A stretch of DNA of 64,000 bases from Treponema zioleckii. GTDB lineage: Bacteria; Spirochaetota; Spirochaetia; Treponematales; Treponemataceae. The DNA is taken from assembly GCF_014737315.1 (NCBI RefSeq), contig NZ_JPUF01000009.1, positions 1 to 64,000 of the forward strand, read 5' to 3'. The position numbers and the translations under genes are program-made. Each line of letters opens with the position of its first letter. The first letter of the stretch is position 1. This document shows, piece by piece, positions 32,136-42,026 of the stretch. The notes below the pieces were generated by a model. It did not search any database and was not told the origin of the DNA. It saw only the letters and a list, made by a program, of their open reading frames with translations.

Positions 32136-33665
32136 TTATCCACGCTTCCAGATTGGTCCTGTCGGCGTGTCAATGATTGTGATTCCTCTGGCTAAAAGCA
32201 GATTACGAATCTCATCTGATTTGGCAAAATCCTTTGCTTTTTTTGCGGATGTTCTTTCCGCAACGAGTGCGTTGATTTCTTCAGCTTCAGGATCTCCTGC
32301 ATGGTCATCGGAACTAGCTTTTTCTTCATTTTCGGCATTTTTGATTAGTTCAAAAGCATTTTCGATAACGCTCAGGCTGAGAACTTTGTCCATTTTGTAA
32401 ATTGCGGACAGAGCCTCGGAGGCTTTTCGGCCCTTTCCGTTTGATTCTTTTTGCATAGCCGAGAGTGCAATCGGGGTTGCAAGGTCATTTTCAAGTCCTT
32501 CCCTGAATCTCTTTTCGTTTTCCGATTCAAAATTGATTTTTGAAAGAATCTCTGCGAAATTTTCAGGCGTAAGTCCCAGATTTTCGGTCGTGTTGGCTTT
32601 TTGAATCAGTTTTGCCACACGCTGATTCAATGCGTTTCTGCCGTCCCGTGCGCCGTTCATTGCGTCCCAAGAAAAATAAATCTGTTTGCGGTAATGTCCG
32701 CCCAACAGGAAGAATCTGTAGTCAAGCGCGCTGTAGCCTTTGTCGAGCAGTGTCTGGAGCCGCAAGAAATTTCCTGACGACTTTGACATTTTGTTTCCGC
32801 CCTCAATTACAAGGAATTCATTGTGAAGCCAGTATTTTACCCACGGACCTTCTTTTGCTTCTTCTTCCGTGAACGAACCTTCGGACTGTGCGATTTCGTT
32901 CGTGTGGTGAACCGGCACGTGGTCGATTCCGCCTGTGTGAATGTCGATGTGTTTTCCGAGGTACTTCATGCTCATTGCAGAGCACTCAATGTGCCAGCCC
33001 GGATAGCCTGCTCCCCACGGAGAGTCCCAAATCATCGCCTGATTTTCGAATTTTGATTTTGTGAACCAAAGTACGAAGTCAGAAGGATTTCGTTTGTTTT
33101 CATCTATAATAGAAAGTTTTCTGCGTCCGGCACCGGCTTTCAATTCGTCAAGATTCAAATTTGCGAGTTTTCCGTAATTCGGATAAGTCGAAACGTCAAA
33201 GTAAAGGTTTCCGCCTGCCATATAGGTGTGTCCGTTCGCTTCGAGTTTTTTGATAAGCTCGATCATTTCTGGAATATGTTCGGTGGCCTTGCAGATTACG
33301 TCTGGGTGACGGATATTGAGCGCGTCAATGTCTTTCATGAATGCGTCGGTATAGAATTTAGCGATTTCAAGAACCGACTGATGGCGTTCAGCGGCGCTCT
33401 TTAGCATTTTGTCCTCGCCGTCGTCGTTGTCGCCCGTAAGGTGTCCTACATCCGTAATGTTCATTACGTGAGTTATGTCGTAGCCAAGATAAGTTAAAGT
33501 CTTGTCAAGAATATCCAAAAAAATGTATGCGCGTAGATTTCCGATATGAGCGTAATTATAAACCGTAGGTCCGCATCCGTAAAATCCGACGTGTTTTCCG
33601 TTAGGATCTACCGGCACGAATTCTTCCATTTTTTTTCCCATTGTGTTGAAAAGTTTTAAAGCCAT
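32136..33665 (-). CDS. cysS: Cysteinyl-tRNA synthetase
   Basis: A 509-residue class I synthetase. FYGCGPTVYNYAHIGNLRAY contains the first zinc Cys and the HIGH motif (HIGN). WHIECSAMS and HTGGIDHVPVHHTNE supply the further zinc ligands, and GGNKMSKSSGNF is KMSKS. A C-terminal helical part includes an acidic linker (EEKASSDDHAGDPEAEEINA), and LLARGITIIDTPTGPIWKRG is the usual end. GAGG lies 7 bases upstream of ATG. It is the first gene of a leftward cluster with ECF sigma and putative anti-sigma, and diverges from murB. Confidence 0.97.
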   Translation of the reverse strand: MALKLFNTMGKKMEEFVPVDPNGKHVGFYGCGPTVYNYAHIGNLRAYIFLDILDKTLTYLGYDITHVMNITDVGHLTGDNDDGEDKMLKSAAERHQSVLEIAKFYTDAFMKDIDALNIRHPDVICKATEHIPEMIELIKKLEANGHTYMAGGNLYFDVSTYPNYGKLANLNLDELKAGAGRRKLSIIDENKRNPSDFVLWFTKSKFENQAMIWDSPWGAGYPGWHIECSAMSMKYLGKHIDIHTGGIDHVPVHHTNEIAQSEGSFTEEEAKEGPWVKYWLHNEFLVIEGGNKMSKSSGNFLRLQTLLDKGYSALDYRFFLLGGHYRKQIYFSWDAMNGARDGRNALNQRVAKLIQKANTTENLGLTPENFAEILSKINFESENEKRFREGLENDLATPIALSAMQKESNGKGRKASEALSAIYKMDKVLSLSVIENAFELIKNAENEEKASSDDHAGDPEAEEINALVAERTSAKKAKDFAKSDEIRNLLLARGITIIDTPTGPIWKRG

Positions 33666-33756
33666 AGTTTTAACCTCGTTTAACTTCCAAATTTATATGA
33701 GAACGCCAGAATTTTTTAATAATTTGCGGAATTTTCAATTTATTAACAAACAAAGA

Positions 33757-33785
33757 ATGACGTTCTTTTTTTATTGATATATAAT
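33757..33785 (+). promoter_or_regulatory. murB promoter, probably leaderless transcript
   Basis: ATGACG (33757-33762), a 17-base spacer and TATAAT (33780-33785). The -10 ends 7 bases before ATG 33793 and there is no ribosome site. Confidence 0.5.
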
Positions 33786-33792
33786 TTAGTCT

Positions 33793-34863
33793 ATGATTTT
33801 AAGCGAATTTATTCATCTGTTCAACGAACAGAATCAAGACGATATAAATGATTTTAGCAAATTTGATTTTTATTCTGAATTCAAATCGAAATTTAAAGGC
33901 AGCATAAAAAATGGCGAGTTGATGAAAAATCATACTACCATGCGCGTTGGCGGACTTGCTCCGATTTTCTTTGAGCCTGCAAACGAGGAAAGTTTGGTTT
34001 GCGCAGTTGAGTTGTGCAAAAAAGCCGGCGTAAGATTTTTTGTTTTGGGCGGCGGAAGCAACACTATTTTGCCTGAGGAAATCGATTTTGCAATTATTTC
34101 CACAAAATATTGCGGAAATTGTGATTCTGAGGAAAAAATAAAATTCAGCTCGTTCAAGAAAAACAACGAGGAATATTCTGTTTTGAGTTGCTCCGCAGGT
34201 GCAACTTGGGGACAAATTTGTAATTTTTGCCGCGAACAGAAAATCCTTGATTTTGCGCCGTTTTCGGGGCTTCCAGGAACTGTTGGCGGGGCGATTTTTA
34301 TGAACGCGTCCTGCTTTGGCTTTAGCACGGACGAAAACCTGATTTGCGTGCGATATTTTGATTTGGACGACTTTAAGATTCATAGTTACGTTATGAGCAA
34401 ATATCAGGGAATCTATGATTCCGTTCAGAATGTGCGCAATGGCAAAGATGATGATTGGGGGTACAAAAAGTCTCCTTTCCAGTCAAAAAGCAATTTTTTG
34501 ATTCTTTCTGCGGATTTCCTTGTTCTTAATAAAAATACCGAATCTCAGGATGTTGTAAATTCTTTGTATTCAAAATATACGCAGGAGCGGAATGCAAAAG
34601 GGCAGTTTGCGGCTCCAAGTGCTGGCAGCGTTTTTAAGAACAATTTGGAAAAAGGTATTATTGCCGGCAAAGTGATTGATGAGTGCGGGCTAAAAGGAAC
34701 TGCCGTTGGCGGTGCAAAAATTGCTGACTGGCATGGAAATTTCATTATAAATCCTGAGCGAAATGCTACTTCAAAGGATATTCGGGAACTAGTGGATTTT
34801 ATAAGGAAAGATGTTAAAAAGAAAAAGAATATTGATTTGGAATGTGAAATTCTTTTTGTGTGA
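33793..34863 (+). CDS. murB: UDP-N-acetylenolpyruvoylglucosamine reductase
   Basis: A 356-residue flavoprotein that makes UDP-MurNAc from UDP-GlcNAc-enolpyruvate for peptidoglycan. The FAD domain shows LMKNHTTMRVGGLAP, VLGGGSNTILPE, SCSAGATWGQICNFC and SGLPGTVGGAIFMNASCFG. YKKSPFQSK and APSAGSVFKN carry active-site residues (Ser of the SAGSVFKN block), and the C-terminus ends IDLECEILFV with the catalytic Glu. The N-terminal 35 residues before the FAD domain are longer than in many MurB. The gene diverges from cysS. Confidence 0.95.
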   Translation: MILSEFIHLFNEQNQDDINDFSKFDFYSEFKSKFKGSIKNGELMKNHTTMRVGGLAPIFFEPANEESLVCAVELCKKAGVRFFVLGGGSNTILPEEIDFAIISTKYCGNCDSEEKIKFSSFKKNNEEYSVLSCSAGATWGQICNFCREQKILDFAPFSGLPGTVGGAIFMNASCFGFSTDENLICVRYFDLDDFKIHSYVMSKYQGIYDSVQNVRNGKDDDWGYKKSPFQSKSNFLILSADFLVLNKNTESQDVVNSLYSKYTQERNAKGQFAAPSAGSVFKNNLEKGIIAGKVIDECGLKGTAVGGAKIADWHGNFIINPERNATSKDIRELVDFIRKDVKKKKNIDLECEILFV

Positions 34864-34950
34864 TAATTAAATTTGAATTAAAATTAAGGCTGGTCATACC
34901 GATATAAAGTTGTGGGTAATTTGGATTTAGACAAACATGGGTGGTCATAA

Positions 34951-36144
34951 GTGTTACAGTTATCATTTGTAAGTTTTAAAAAAGGAAGTTTCGTAATTGT
35001 TGAAGGTAAAGCGAATGCCGATCGTTTTTATATAATTCAGAATGGTCGGGTAATGGTTTCTCGTTCGAACGAGCTTCCTGGTTCAACACCGGAAGTTCTG
35101 GGGCCTGGCGACTTCGTAGGTGTAGTTTCGTGCATGTCAGGAAATTCTCAGATTGAAAGTGCGGTGGCAATGACCGATGTTGTTTGCATCGCAGTTCGAC
35201 GTGACCAATATTCTGAACTTATAAATAAAAACAGCGCTGTTGCTATGAAGATTATTCGAACATTCGCAAACAGAATGCGCACTTTGAACGAAACTTTGAT
35301 GCAGCAGACTTTGAACAATTCTGCGGTTGATACTCCTGAGCAGATTTATCAGGTTGCAAAATACTATGACGAGGACGGCAGCGATTCCATTGCTTGTTTT
35401 GCCTACTATCAGTATTTGAAGGCTGACAGAAACGGCCAGTTTGCAAAAGACGCGACCGTTCGTCTCGCAAAACTCAAGCCAAATTCTGAGGCCGTATACT
35501 TTGAGCCGACCTCCGATCTTATGAGAAAATATCCTATGAACACGATGATTTTTTCTGAGTCGCAGACTGGAGCTGATATGTTCATTATCCAGAGCGGTTC
35601 TGTAAAAATCTCAAAAGTCGTTGACGGTACGGAAGTAATTCTTGCTATTTTGAAAAAAGGTGATATGTTCGGAGAGATGGCGCTTCTGGAAAATAAGCCT
35701 CGTTCGGCTTCTGCTATTGCTGCTTCTGACTGTCAGCTTATGACCGTAAACAAGCAGAACTTCAACAACATGGTAGCCACTCAGCCACAGTTGATTGCAA
35801 GGCTTACAACCACTTTCTCTGAGCGCCTTTGGAGTCTTAACAGACAGCTTACGAATTCACTTTTGCATGCCGACCCTGTTGCACAGATGATTGACATGCT
35901 GGTTTTACAGCTTGAAAAAACTAATTTTGATTTTGATGCAAGGGCTTCATACGAGACGCAGTTCTCGCCGAATGATATTGCGACGATGTGCGGTCTTTCC
36001 AAGCAAGAACAGGCAAAATGCTTGTATAAGTTTATGACATTCCCGCTTATTTCCGTTCAAAAGAATAAGATTGTCGTAAAACAGCGTGATGAATTGTTGA
36101 AGCAGTCACTCTTTTATAGAAAGAAGATTTCCAAAGGCATGTAA
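34951..36144 (+). CDS. Two-domain cyclic-nucleotide-binding protein with winged-helix end
   Basis: GTG 34951 starts a 397-residue protein with two cNMP domains: 1, about 5-115 (FKKGSFVIVEGKANADRFYI, GPGDFVGVVSCM); 2, about 185-300 (MIFSESQTGADMFIIQSGSV, KKGDMFGEMALLENKPRSAS). Only the second has the complete phosphate cassette FGEMALL..RSA, so it is the better candidate for ligand binding. The C-terminal region (FSPNDIATMCGLSKQEQAKC then LYKFMTFPLISVQKNKIVVK) resembles a Crp-type winged helix. It is probably a nucleotide-sensing regulator; I recall tp0089 in T. pallidum as the counterpart. GGTGG lies 6-10 bases upstream. Confidence 0.85.
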   Translation: MLQLSFVSFKKGSFVIVEGKANADRFYIIQNGRVMVSRSNELPGSTPEVLGPGDFVGVVSCMSGNSQIESAVAMTDVVCIAVRRDQYSELINKNSAVAMKIIRTFANRMRTLNETLMQQTLNNSAVDTPEQIYQVAKYYDEDGSDSIACFAYYQYLKADRNGQFAKDATVRLAKLKPNSEAVYFEPTSDLMRKYPMNTMIFSESQTGADMFIIQSGSVKISKVVDGTEVILAILKKGDMFGEMALLENKPRSASAIAASDCQLMTVNKQNFNNMVATQPQLIARLTTTFSERLWSLNRQLTNSLLHADPVAQMIDMLVLQLEKTNFDFDARASYETQFSPNDIATMCGLSKQEQAKCLYKFMTFPLISVQKNKIVVKQRDELLKQSLFYRKKISKGM

Positions 36145-36147
36145 AGT

Positions 36148-36690
36148 ATGAAAGATATGAATAGATTGAAAATCCTTTTTTTCTTGCTGATTTTTTTTCT
36201 TTCTGCTTTTGCATACTCGCTTCCGAATGGATTTGGAAAAGTTCAGCTTGGAATGAGCGTGGATGCTGTAAAAGAAGCCTTGAAAAATGACCGTCAGTTT
36301 GGTTACCGTGGCGACAGGGACGTTTCTCTTTCTCCGTCAGACGGGCAAACTTTAATCGAGACGGATGCGACGTATTCTTCTTTTTCTTATCTTGACCGGT
36401 GCTGGTTTCAGTTTGCGGACGGAAAACTTTATGTAATCACGATAAATCTTGATTCTTCAAAGATTGACCACTATTCTGTTTTTTCAAAGCTCTGCGAAAA
36501 GTACGGAAATCCAAACGATATAAATCCTAAAAAATCGCTTTGGAAAGATGGCAACGTGATGATGTCGCTGGAAAAGCCTCTTACTCTCAAATATGTTGAC
36601 CAGAAGGTTTTTGACAGTCGTCAGGAGTCTTCCAGCATCGAAAAAACTTACGGTGAAAAAAATCGAGAGACATTTTTGGAAGGACTTTGA
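36148..36690 (+). CDS. Hypothetical secreted protein
   Basis: A 180-residue protein with a signal peptide (RLKILFFLLIFFLSAFAYS, cleavage near AYSLPNG). The mature part begins FGKVQLGMSVDAVKEALKND, the pattern of small secreted proteins with a helix-first alpha/beta fold and a conserved LGMS. It then shows YSSFSYLDRCWFQFADGKLY and LCEKYGNPNDINPKKSLWKD. I do not recognise a named family. The gene follows the cNMP gene by 3 bp, so it belongs to the same operon, and the DUF192 gene follows 2 bp later. Confidence 0.75.
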   Translation: MKDMNRLKILFFLLIFFLSAFAYSLPNGFGKVQLGMSVDAVKEALKNDRQFGYRGDRDVSLSPSDGQTLIETDATYSSFSYLDRCWFQFADGKLYVITINLDSSKIDHYSVFSKLCEKYGNPNDINPKKSLWKDGNVMMSLEKPLTLKYVDQKVFDSRQESSSIEKTYGEKNRETFLEGL

Positions 36691-36692
36691 TA

Positions 36693-37161
36693 ATGATTTT
36701 TAAAATCAGATTTTCTGCTTTTTTGTTTTTGTCTTTTATCTGTTTTTTGTTTTTCTTGCAGTTCTTCATCTCAAAAAAAATTGCCTTCCAAACAGTTTTC
36801 GATTACTTGTGCAGACGGAAAAAATGTGCTCGTAAATGCCGAAATCGCCGACACTTACGAGACCCGGCAGCACGGGTTTATGGAACGCAAGTCGATTCCT
36901 GACGGAACGGGAATGATTTTTGTTTTTGATCGTGATCAGATTCTTTCGTTTTGGATGAAAAACACTCCAACGCCTCTTTCGATAGCTTACATTGATTATA
37001 CCGGAAAGATTCGCAATATTTTTGATATGACTCCGTTCAGTCTTTCTAGCGTTGTGAGTACCGTGAGCGTCCGTTATGCCCTTGAAGTTCCGCAGGGCTG
37101 GTTTGAGCGCGCGGGGGTAAAAATCGGCGATGTCGTCAGTCTTTCCCCGCTTTCAAATTAA
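36693..37161 (+). CDS. DUF192 lipoprotein, frameshifted inside the signal peptide
   Basis: The DUF192 body lies in one frame (from about 36750; a TTG at 36781 could start it): QFSITCADGKNVLVNAEIAD, HGFMERKSIPDGTGMIFVFD, SFWMKNTPTPLSIAYID, YALEVPQGWFERAGVKIGD. The signal peptide is in the frame of ATG 36693 (MIFKIRFSAFLFLSFICFL) and breaks at the T-rich run 36743-36754. Taking one T from the five at 36750-36754 gives ICFLFSC then SSSSQKK, a standard lipobox. So the gene is 36693-37161 with one surplus base. DUF192 proteins are small exported proteins of unknown function. It ends the operon with the cNMP-binding gene. Confidence 0.75.
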
Positions 37162-37170
37162 TTGTTAAAC

Positions 37171-38316
37171 CTAAACGTCCAGTTGAGCAAGCTCTGCGGC
37201 TGCAATTTTGTCGTCCGGATTGTATTCGAGTACGGTCTGGAAGTATGCTGCGGCTTGTGCCGGATTCCCTTCTTTTAATGCAAGATAACCCAAATTCGAA
37301 ATGATTTTTGTGTTTTCAGGCTCACTTTTAAGAGCCGTATTCAGACAGTTGCGCGCGCCTTCAAGGTCGTTAAGCTCGATGAGACAGATTGCAAGTTCGT
37401 TGTAAGTGTCGCTGGTCTTGCCGCCTTCAAGCGTCAGGGCTTTTTCAAATGCCTGTTTTGCTGCTTCGAAGTTTTCTAGCCGTCTCATTCCCCATCCGAG
37501 CATGAACCAGGCGTTCCATACGTTTGGATTCTTTGAAATGAATTTTCTGATTTCCTGAAGTCCTTTTTCTTCTTCACCTCTGGAAATCAAATCGTATGCG
37601 GCTACAAAATGGTCGTCTTCCATGTTTCTGTTGGAAATATTGTTGACCATTTCTTGAGCGCGGTTTTTCTTGTAAATTCCGTTTTCGCCCAAATCTTCGT
37701 CTTTCATGTCGCAGGTAAGGGCGATATAAGTTTCAAAATTGCTTTTGGCTTCGCGGTAATTGTGCTTTTTGAGGAAATAGAATCCTGCGTTAAAAAATGC
37801 GTCCGGGAGCGGCGGCTCTGCGTCCAAAGCGTCCCTGTAATAAACTAGGGCATCTTCGTCGTAAGCGTCTGCATCGTCTGTTAAGCCCTGACGGCGGTAA
37901 GCATCTGCTCGCTGATCAAAAAACAACGCCGTGTTGAGCACCGTAACCATGTCTTCCGGGTCATATCCACGCAAAGCACTGAAAATTTCTTCTGCCAAAT
38001 CAAAATCTTCGTTTTTTGCTTTTAAGATTGCTGCTTCCGTAAGCTCTTTTTGAAGGTTAGGGCGTGCTTCTTTTAGGAGCGTTCTGTAATATAGAATGTG
38101 CTCGTTTTTCGGGTCGTAAGCCATGATTGTGAGCAAGCCTGACAAAATCTGTTCGGGCGTGAGTTCTTTTGGATCGAACGTTCCTGGCGCGTCACTGTCT
38201 TTTTGCTGAACTGGAAGCGGAATTGTCGGGTCGATGTGCATTGCGTTTTTTGAAAGACTGAAATTCTCTGGCAAGTTGATGTAATAAATCGTGTCGAGAG
38301 GGCTTGTAGGATTCAT
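37171..38316 (-). CDS. TPR protein
   Basis: A 381-residue cytoplasmic protein with several TPR units: EHILYYRTLLKEARPNLQKE, ALVYYRDALDAEPPLPDAFF, ALTLEGGKTSDTYNELAICL and PAQAAAYFQTVLEYNPDDKI. The last four repeats (about 245-380) are the clearest. AAGGAAC lies 8 bases before ATG. The gene points toward the DUF192 gene. I recall tp0095 as a TPR protein in the same neighbourhood of T. pallidum, which fits. Its partners are unknown. Confidence 0.88.
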   Translation of the reverse strand: MNPTSPLDTIYYINLPENFSLSKNAMHIDPTIPLPVQQKDSDAPGTFDPKELTPEQILSGLLTIMAYDPKNEHILYYRTLLKEARPNLQKELTEAAILKAKNEDFDLAEEIFSALRGYDPEDMVTVLNTALFFDQRADAYRRQGLTDDADAYDEDALVYYRDALDAEPPLPDAFFNAGFYFLKKHNYREAKSNFETYIALTCDMKDEDLGENGIYKKNRAQEMVNNISNRNMEDDHFVAAYDLISRGEEEKGLQEIRKFISKNPNVWNAWFMLGWGMRRLENFEAAKQAFEKALTLEGGKTSDTYNELAICLIELNDLEGARNCLNTALKSEPENTKIISNLGYLALKEGNPAQAAAYFQTVLEYNPDDKIAAAELAQLDV

Positions 38317-38514
38317 ATTTTGTTCCTTAAAAATAAAAATGTAGGATAAAAGATAAAAAAAGGAGCTGCCTAAAAAATTCTAGTATTCATCATTCGGCAA
38401 AATCTTTTTCTATCTTCCTTAGGCTGTTTCGCACCTTTATAAAATAATAAAAAAAATACCTGAATGACAAATTTAAAACTTTTTAGGAAGCTCCAATTTG
38501 CAAATCAAAAACGT

Positions 38515-39417
38515 TTATTGAGCGGCTCCATTTATAGGCGCTGCTTTTTGCTGAGCTGCCAACGCCTCTTGCTGGGCAGCCTTCTGCATTGCAATTTGAT
38601 CTGTTGCCGAAAGTTGTGTTTTTCGGACGGAAGTAAGGTAATTGTTGATGTGCAACTTGAAGGAAAGCGGAATTACGTTCTCGTCAAATTTGATGCTTGC
38701 CGAGCAAATGTCTTTTCGCCCTTCGATAAGGTCTGCAGAAACAACGACACCTCTAATAGAAAGTGTTTCGGCCGGCTCCTCAAAATCCATTCTGATTACG
38801 GCTTCCTTGTTTGCAAGGTACTGCGAGAGACCGATAAGAATTACTTTTGCACCAGAGAAAGAAACGTCTCGGAGAATACAATGGCGCGGAACGCCTTGAA
38901 CGATTACAACACATTCTTCCTTTGACAAACCGAGTTTTCGCTTGCTATCTTCGTTGATTACGATTCGTTCCTCACGGCGACGGATTGCGTTTGCGTTCGC
39001 TTCCAAAAGACGACCTGTAATTTCGATAAAGTCATCCGGCGGACGCTGTGTATATGTGATGGTCACTACCGCCAAATCTTTTGAGTTCATGTACGGTGTG
39101 ATTTTTGTAACTTTGCCTGCAATGAAGAAATTTACGGCCTGTCCGTCATCATGAAAAAAACAAAGCTTTAAGTTGACTGTCGGCGGGTCTTTTATTGCCA
39201 AAGCTGCAAAAGCCCCACTTTTTACTCCAATGATAATCTTTGCTAATTGGAAAGAAGTTGAATTTATGATACAAGGCCACTGTCCGCTATTGCATTTTAC
39301 GTAGACCTGACGGGGGTCAAGTTTTAATGTTCGTATAATATCTTTTGTGAAAGTTATTTCAGTATCACGGTATTGGTCGTAATACTTTGTTAACTGTTGG
39401 CTTGTTGCAATACCCAT
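38515..39417 (-). CDS. PilZ domain protein
   Basis: A 300-residue protein. An N-terminal YcgR-like part (about 1-140) precedes the PilZ domain: [12 protein letters not shown] (RxxxR, about 145-156) and [15 protein letters not shown] (D/NxSxxG, about 178-190), so c-di-GMP binding is expected. The C-terminus is Gln/Ala-rich ([20 protein letters not shown]). A c-di-GMP receiver is consistent with the GGDEF-EAL gene at 13 kb. There is no membrane segment. The 38317-38514 gap before the TPR gene holds a T-rich hairpin area only. Confidence 0.9.
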   Translation of the reverse strand: MGIATSQQLTKYYDQYRDTEITFTKDIIRTLKLDPRQVYVKCNSGQWPCIINSTSFQLAKIIIGVKSGAFAALAIKDPPTVNLKLCFFHDDGQAVNFFIAGKVTKITPYMNSKDLAVVTITYTQRPPDDFIEITGRLLEANANAIRRREERIVINEDSKRKLGLSKEECVVIVQGVPRHCILRDVSFSGAKVILIGLSQYLANKEAVIRMDFEEPAETLSIRGVVVSADLIEGRKDICSASIKFDENVIPLSFKLHINNYLTSVRKTQLSATDQIAMQKAAQQEALAAQQKAAPINGAAQ

Positions 39418-39524
39418 ATTTAGAAATATTATCTGATAATGGCTTAATCGTCAATTAAATTTAAGGATTTAGACATGACAACCGAAGTATGAATTTTGCA
39501 AAGTTTGCCTTCAACAATTCATTA

Positions 39525-40619
39525 TCAGTGATTTATCAATGAATCTGCGTCTTTTTTCTGTTTTTCAATGTTCCTTTCCATGATGTAGCTTATGAAGTGG
39601 TCTTCCAGCGTGTTGTGCGGACCTGGAATGTGCAGTCTTCTTCGTGCCCTGGCATTGTCCCGTCGCACGGAATATTGCTGGAAAAAGTCCCGGTAATCTT
39701 CACTAACGTCTGTTGTGACCGCTTCGCCCAAAAATGAAGAAACTTCGTCACGTCCGATGGCAGAAATCTTTTTTTCGCGCAAAATCGATTTTAATTTTGA
39801 AATCTGCTCGTAAGAAAGCCCGAAAAGAAATTCTTCCATTGCCTGATTCACGTCCGGCTCGCTGAGTTTTGTCTTTATAAAATCACTCCAGTTTTCGTCG
39901 AGCTGAAACGAAATCATAATCAGTTCGCTTGTTCCCATCATCGTGCCGAATGCAGGAGCTAACCGCGTGCGGGCTGTCCAGACTGATTGCAGGACTGGCG
40001 AAATGTCAGAGATGTTCTGATCTGCGCGGTGTTCCCAAAGAAGGAGCAGCGAGAGCGCAAGCTGTCGCCTTAAATCAACAGGGATATTTGAATCTTTTAT
40101 GAGATTCAGGTACACATCTTCTGCAAGCAACAAAAACATCATAGAAATTGTTTCATTGTGAAGAGCGTTTGAAAGTTTTGAGTTTTCATCCGCCTGTTTT
40201 GAAAGACGCTCAAGACTTGCGAATGTGTGAAGTTTTGCGACGAGAAATCCCTTGCCCAAAGTTGCTTTTGACGGCAATTGCAAAGTTGTGTCACCGTCCC
40301 GCTTGCTGTTTATGAGAGAATCGATGAGTGAGTTAGGGGTTCTGGAACCGCCTGTAAGGTCTGCCCGCTCAAGGAGCGACGGAAATTTAGCTATTGCTGC
40401 CGCAAGGTTTTTTAAATCTTGTATACGTTTTTCAAATTTGTCAAAACGAGTATAATTTATTCCCCCGAGTTTTTCTCTGAGTTCTTGTACCAGCTGTTGC
40501 TGCCTTTCTGAAAAAACAACAATCCCTGTATCCTGGGAATCCTCGGTTTGTGTCTCTTCTCCAAAGAATTCTTTTATGTCTACTGGAGTAAATTCTGTGT
40601 CCATTTTATTTTCGCTCAC
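39525..40619 (-). CDS. Conserved hypothetical protein
   Basis: A 364-residue, soluble, helical protein without recognised domains. The N-terminal 35 residues are acidic (EFTPVDIKEFFGEETQTEDS). Then come SERQQQLVQELREKLGGINY, a long helical core (LLERADLTGGSRTPNSLIDS, LALSLLLLWEHRADQNISD) and a basic end (SVRRDNARARRRLHIPGPHN). It probably belongs to the treponemal core set, because it sits between the PilZ and VWA genes with no mobile signs. No function is suggested. Confidence 0.75.
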   Translation of the reverse strand: MSENKMDTEFTPVDIKEFFGEETQTEDSQDTGIVVFSERQQQLVQELREKLGGINYTRFDKFEKRIQDLKNLAAAIAKFPSLLERADLTGGSRTPNSLIDSLINSKRDGDTTLQLPSKATLGKGFLVAKLHTFASLERLSKQADENSKLSNALHNETISMMFLLLAEDVYLNLIKDSNIPVDLRRQLALSLLLLWEHRADQNISDISPVLQSVWTARTRLAPAFGTMMGTSELIMISFQLDENWSDFIKTKLSEPDVNQAMEEFLFGLSYEQISKLKSILREKKISAIGRDEVSSFLGEAVTTDVSEDYRDFFQQYSVRRDNARARRRLHIPGPHNTLEDHFISYIMERNIEKQKKDADSLINH

Positions 40620-40681
40620 GAAAGACGATTATAGCACAGTTTGACCTAATTTCAACTATTGAAATAGCCGATTGAAATAGC

Positions 40682-41884
40682 ATGAAAAGAATTTTCCGAA
40701 TAATTTTTATGATTTTTCTCAGCAGTGCTCAAATTTTTGCTGCCGAAAACATTTTGCTTCACAGCGAGGATGTTCGAGTCAGCCGTGACATTGATGAAAA
40801 AACTGGCTCGGTGAAAGGGTATCATCTTTTTATCCGAAAAAAAACTGGAATTGAATCAGTTTTGCTGACTGAGACTACGAAAGATCCTAACGGAAAGGAA
40901 GACAGTTATGCTTTTCGCGCGCTGGAATTCAATGAAATAAACGGAAATGAGAAGCGTATGCTGAACGGGAAATTTCTTGATTCGCCGGGAGCGCGTTACA
41001 GCCTGATTGATTCGACTGCGGAGGCTGACAGTGTTTTTGGCGAGGCTTTTCATATTTATATTCCGAACGAAATCGCTTTTGGCTATGCTTGGACTCGTAA
41101 CGGCAGCGTAAAAATCGGTCGGGGAACTTTTATAAATATTCGTTCCTTCCAAAAAAAATATGCAGATTATAACGGCGACTTTGCGGACAACCCGTTCATG
41201 TTTGATTTTGAAAAATCTGTTGAGAGTGACGAAGTGTCTGTGCCGTCACTTTTGCGTGACGACTACAATCCTGTTGCCGCCGACAGTTTTAAAAGAATTG
41301 CCGAAAGCGGGGAAGGGGACTTTACTGTTTCGGACGGCCCTGACTCGCTTGTTGACGATTTGATGAATTCAATAGAAAAAATCAACTCTCGCGGGAACGT
41401 GGATATTGTTTTTGTACTTGATGCTACTGGCAGCATGAAAGATGATGTTGAAAAACTCCGAGCGGATTGGATTCCGCGTCTTGAGTCGGCTATGAAAAAG
41501 TTTAAGGATTTTCGTGTGGCACTTTTGCTCTACCGGGACTACGAGGATTTGTACAACACTAAAGGGCTTCCGGTAAAAAAATACGAATTTACTGGCGATT
41601 TGAAGGTGTTCCGAAAATGCCTGTTCAATTTTGGAATAAAAGGAGATGAGGGCGGAGACGTGCCAGAAGCCGTTTACGAGGGCTTGTACGCTGCATTGGA
41701 TTTTTATGACTGGCGCGACGACGCTGAGCGCAAAGTGATTCTCGTGGGCGACGCTGAGCCTCATCCAGAGCCGCGCGGAACCGGAAAATATACGAAAGCC
41801 CTAGTTGAAGAAACTGCAAGAAAAAAGAATATAAAAATCGATACGATTATTGTTCCAGACAACAAAGAAGACCGCGGAAGATAG
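40682..41884 (+). CDS. Secreted VWA-domain protein
   Basis: A 400-residue protein with a signal peptide (MKRIFRIIFMIFLSSAQIF then AAENILL). The first half is a beta-rich region (about 20-210). The von Willebrand A domain starts near 238: VDIVFVLDATGSMKDDVEKL with the MIDAS DxTGS, followed by RVALLLYRDYED, and DEGGDVPEAVYEGLYAAL supplies the second and third MIDAS residues. It probably binds a divalent metal and a protein partner in the periplasm. No ribosome site is seen. A dispersed hairpin repeat follows. Confidence 0.87.
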   Translation: MKRIFRIIFMIFLSSAQIFAAENILLHSEDVRVSRDIDEKTGSVKGYHLFIRKKTGIESVLLTETTKDPNGKEDSYAFRALEFNEINGNEKRMLNGKFLDSPGARYSLIDSTAEADSVFGEAFHIYIPNEIAFGYAWTRNGSVKIGRGTFINIRSFQKKYADYNGDFADNPFMFDFEKSVESDEVSVPSLLRDDYNPVAADSFKRIAESGEGDFTVSDGPDSLVDDLMNSIEKINSRGNVDIVFVLDATGSMKDDVEKLRADWIPRLESAMKKFKDFRVALLLYRDYEDLYNTKGLPVKKYEFTGDLKVFRKCLFNFGIKGDEGGDVPEAVYEGLYAALDFYDWRDDAERKVILVGDAEPHPEPRGTGKYTKALVEETARKKNIKIDTIIVPDNKEDRGR

Positions 41885-41887
41885 ATA

Positions 41888-42020
41888 AGTGCGAGCCGCG
41901 GCGGCGAGCACAAAAGTGCACCTCTTGTTTGCAAACTTCACTATGAATCGAGAGTTTTCGTTAGAAAACTCTCGGGAAACGCTAAAGTAAAATTTGTAGA
42001 TAAAAAGTTTGGTTTTAGCG
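41888..42020 (+). repeat. Dispersed hairpin repeat
   Basis: It has GTGCGAGCCGCGGCGGCGAG, then CGAGAGTTTTC paired with GAAAACTCTCG (41949-41974), followed by GGAAACGC. It lies between convergent genes. Confidence 0.7.
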
Positions 42021-42026
42021 TTTCCG

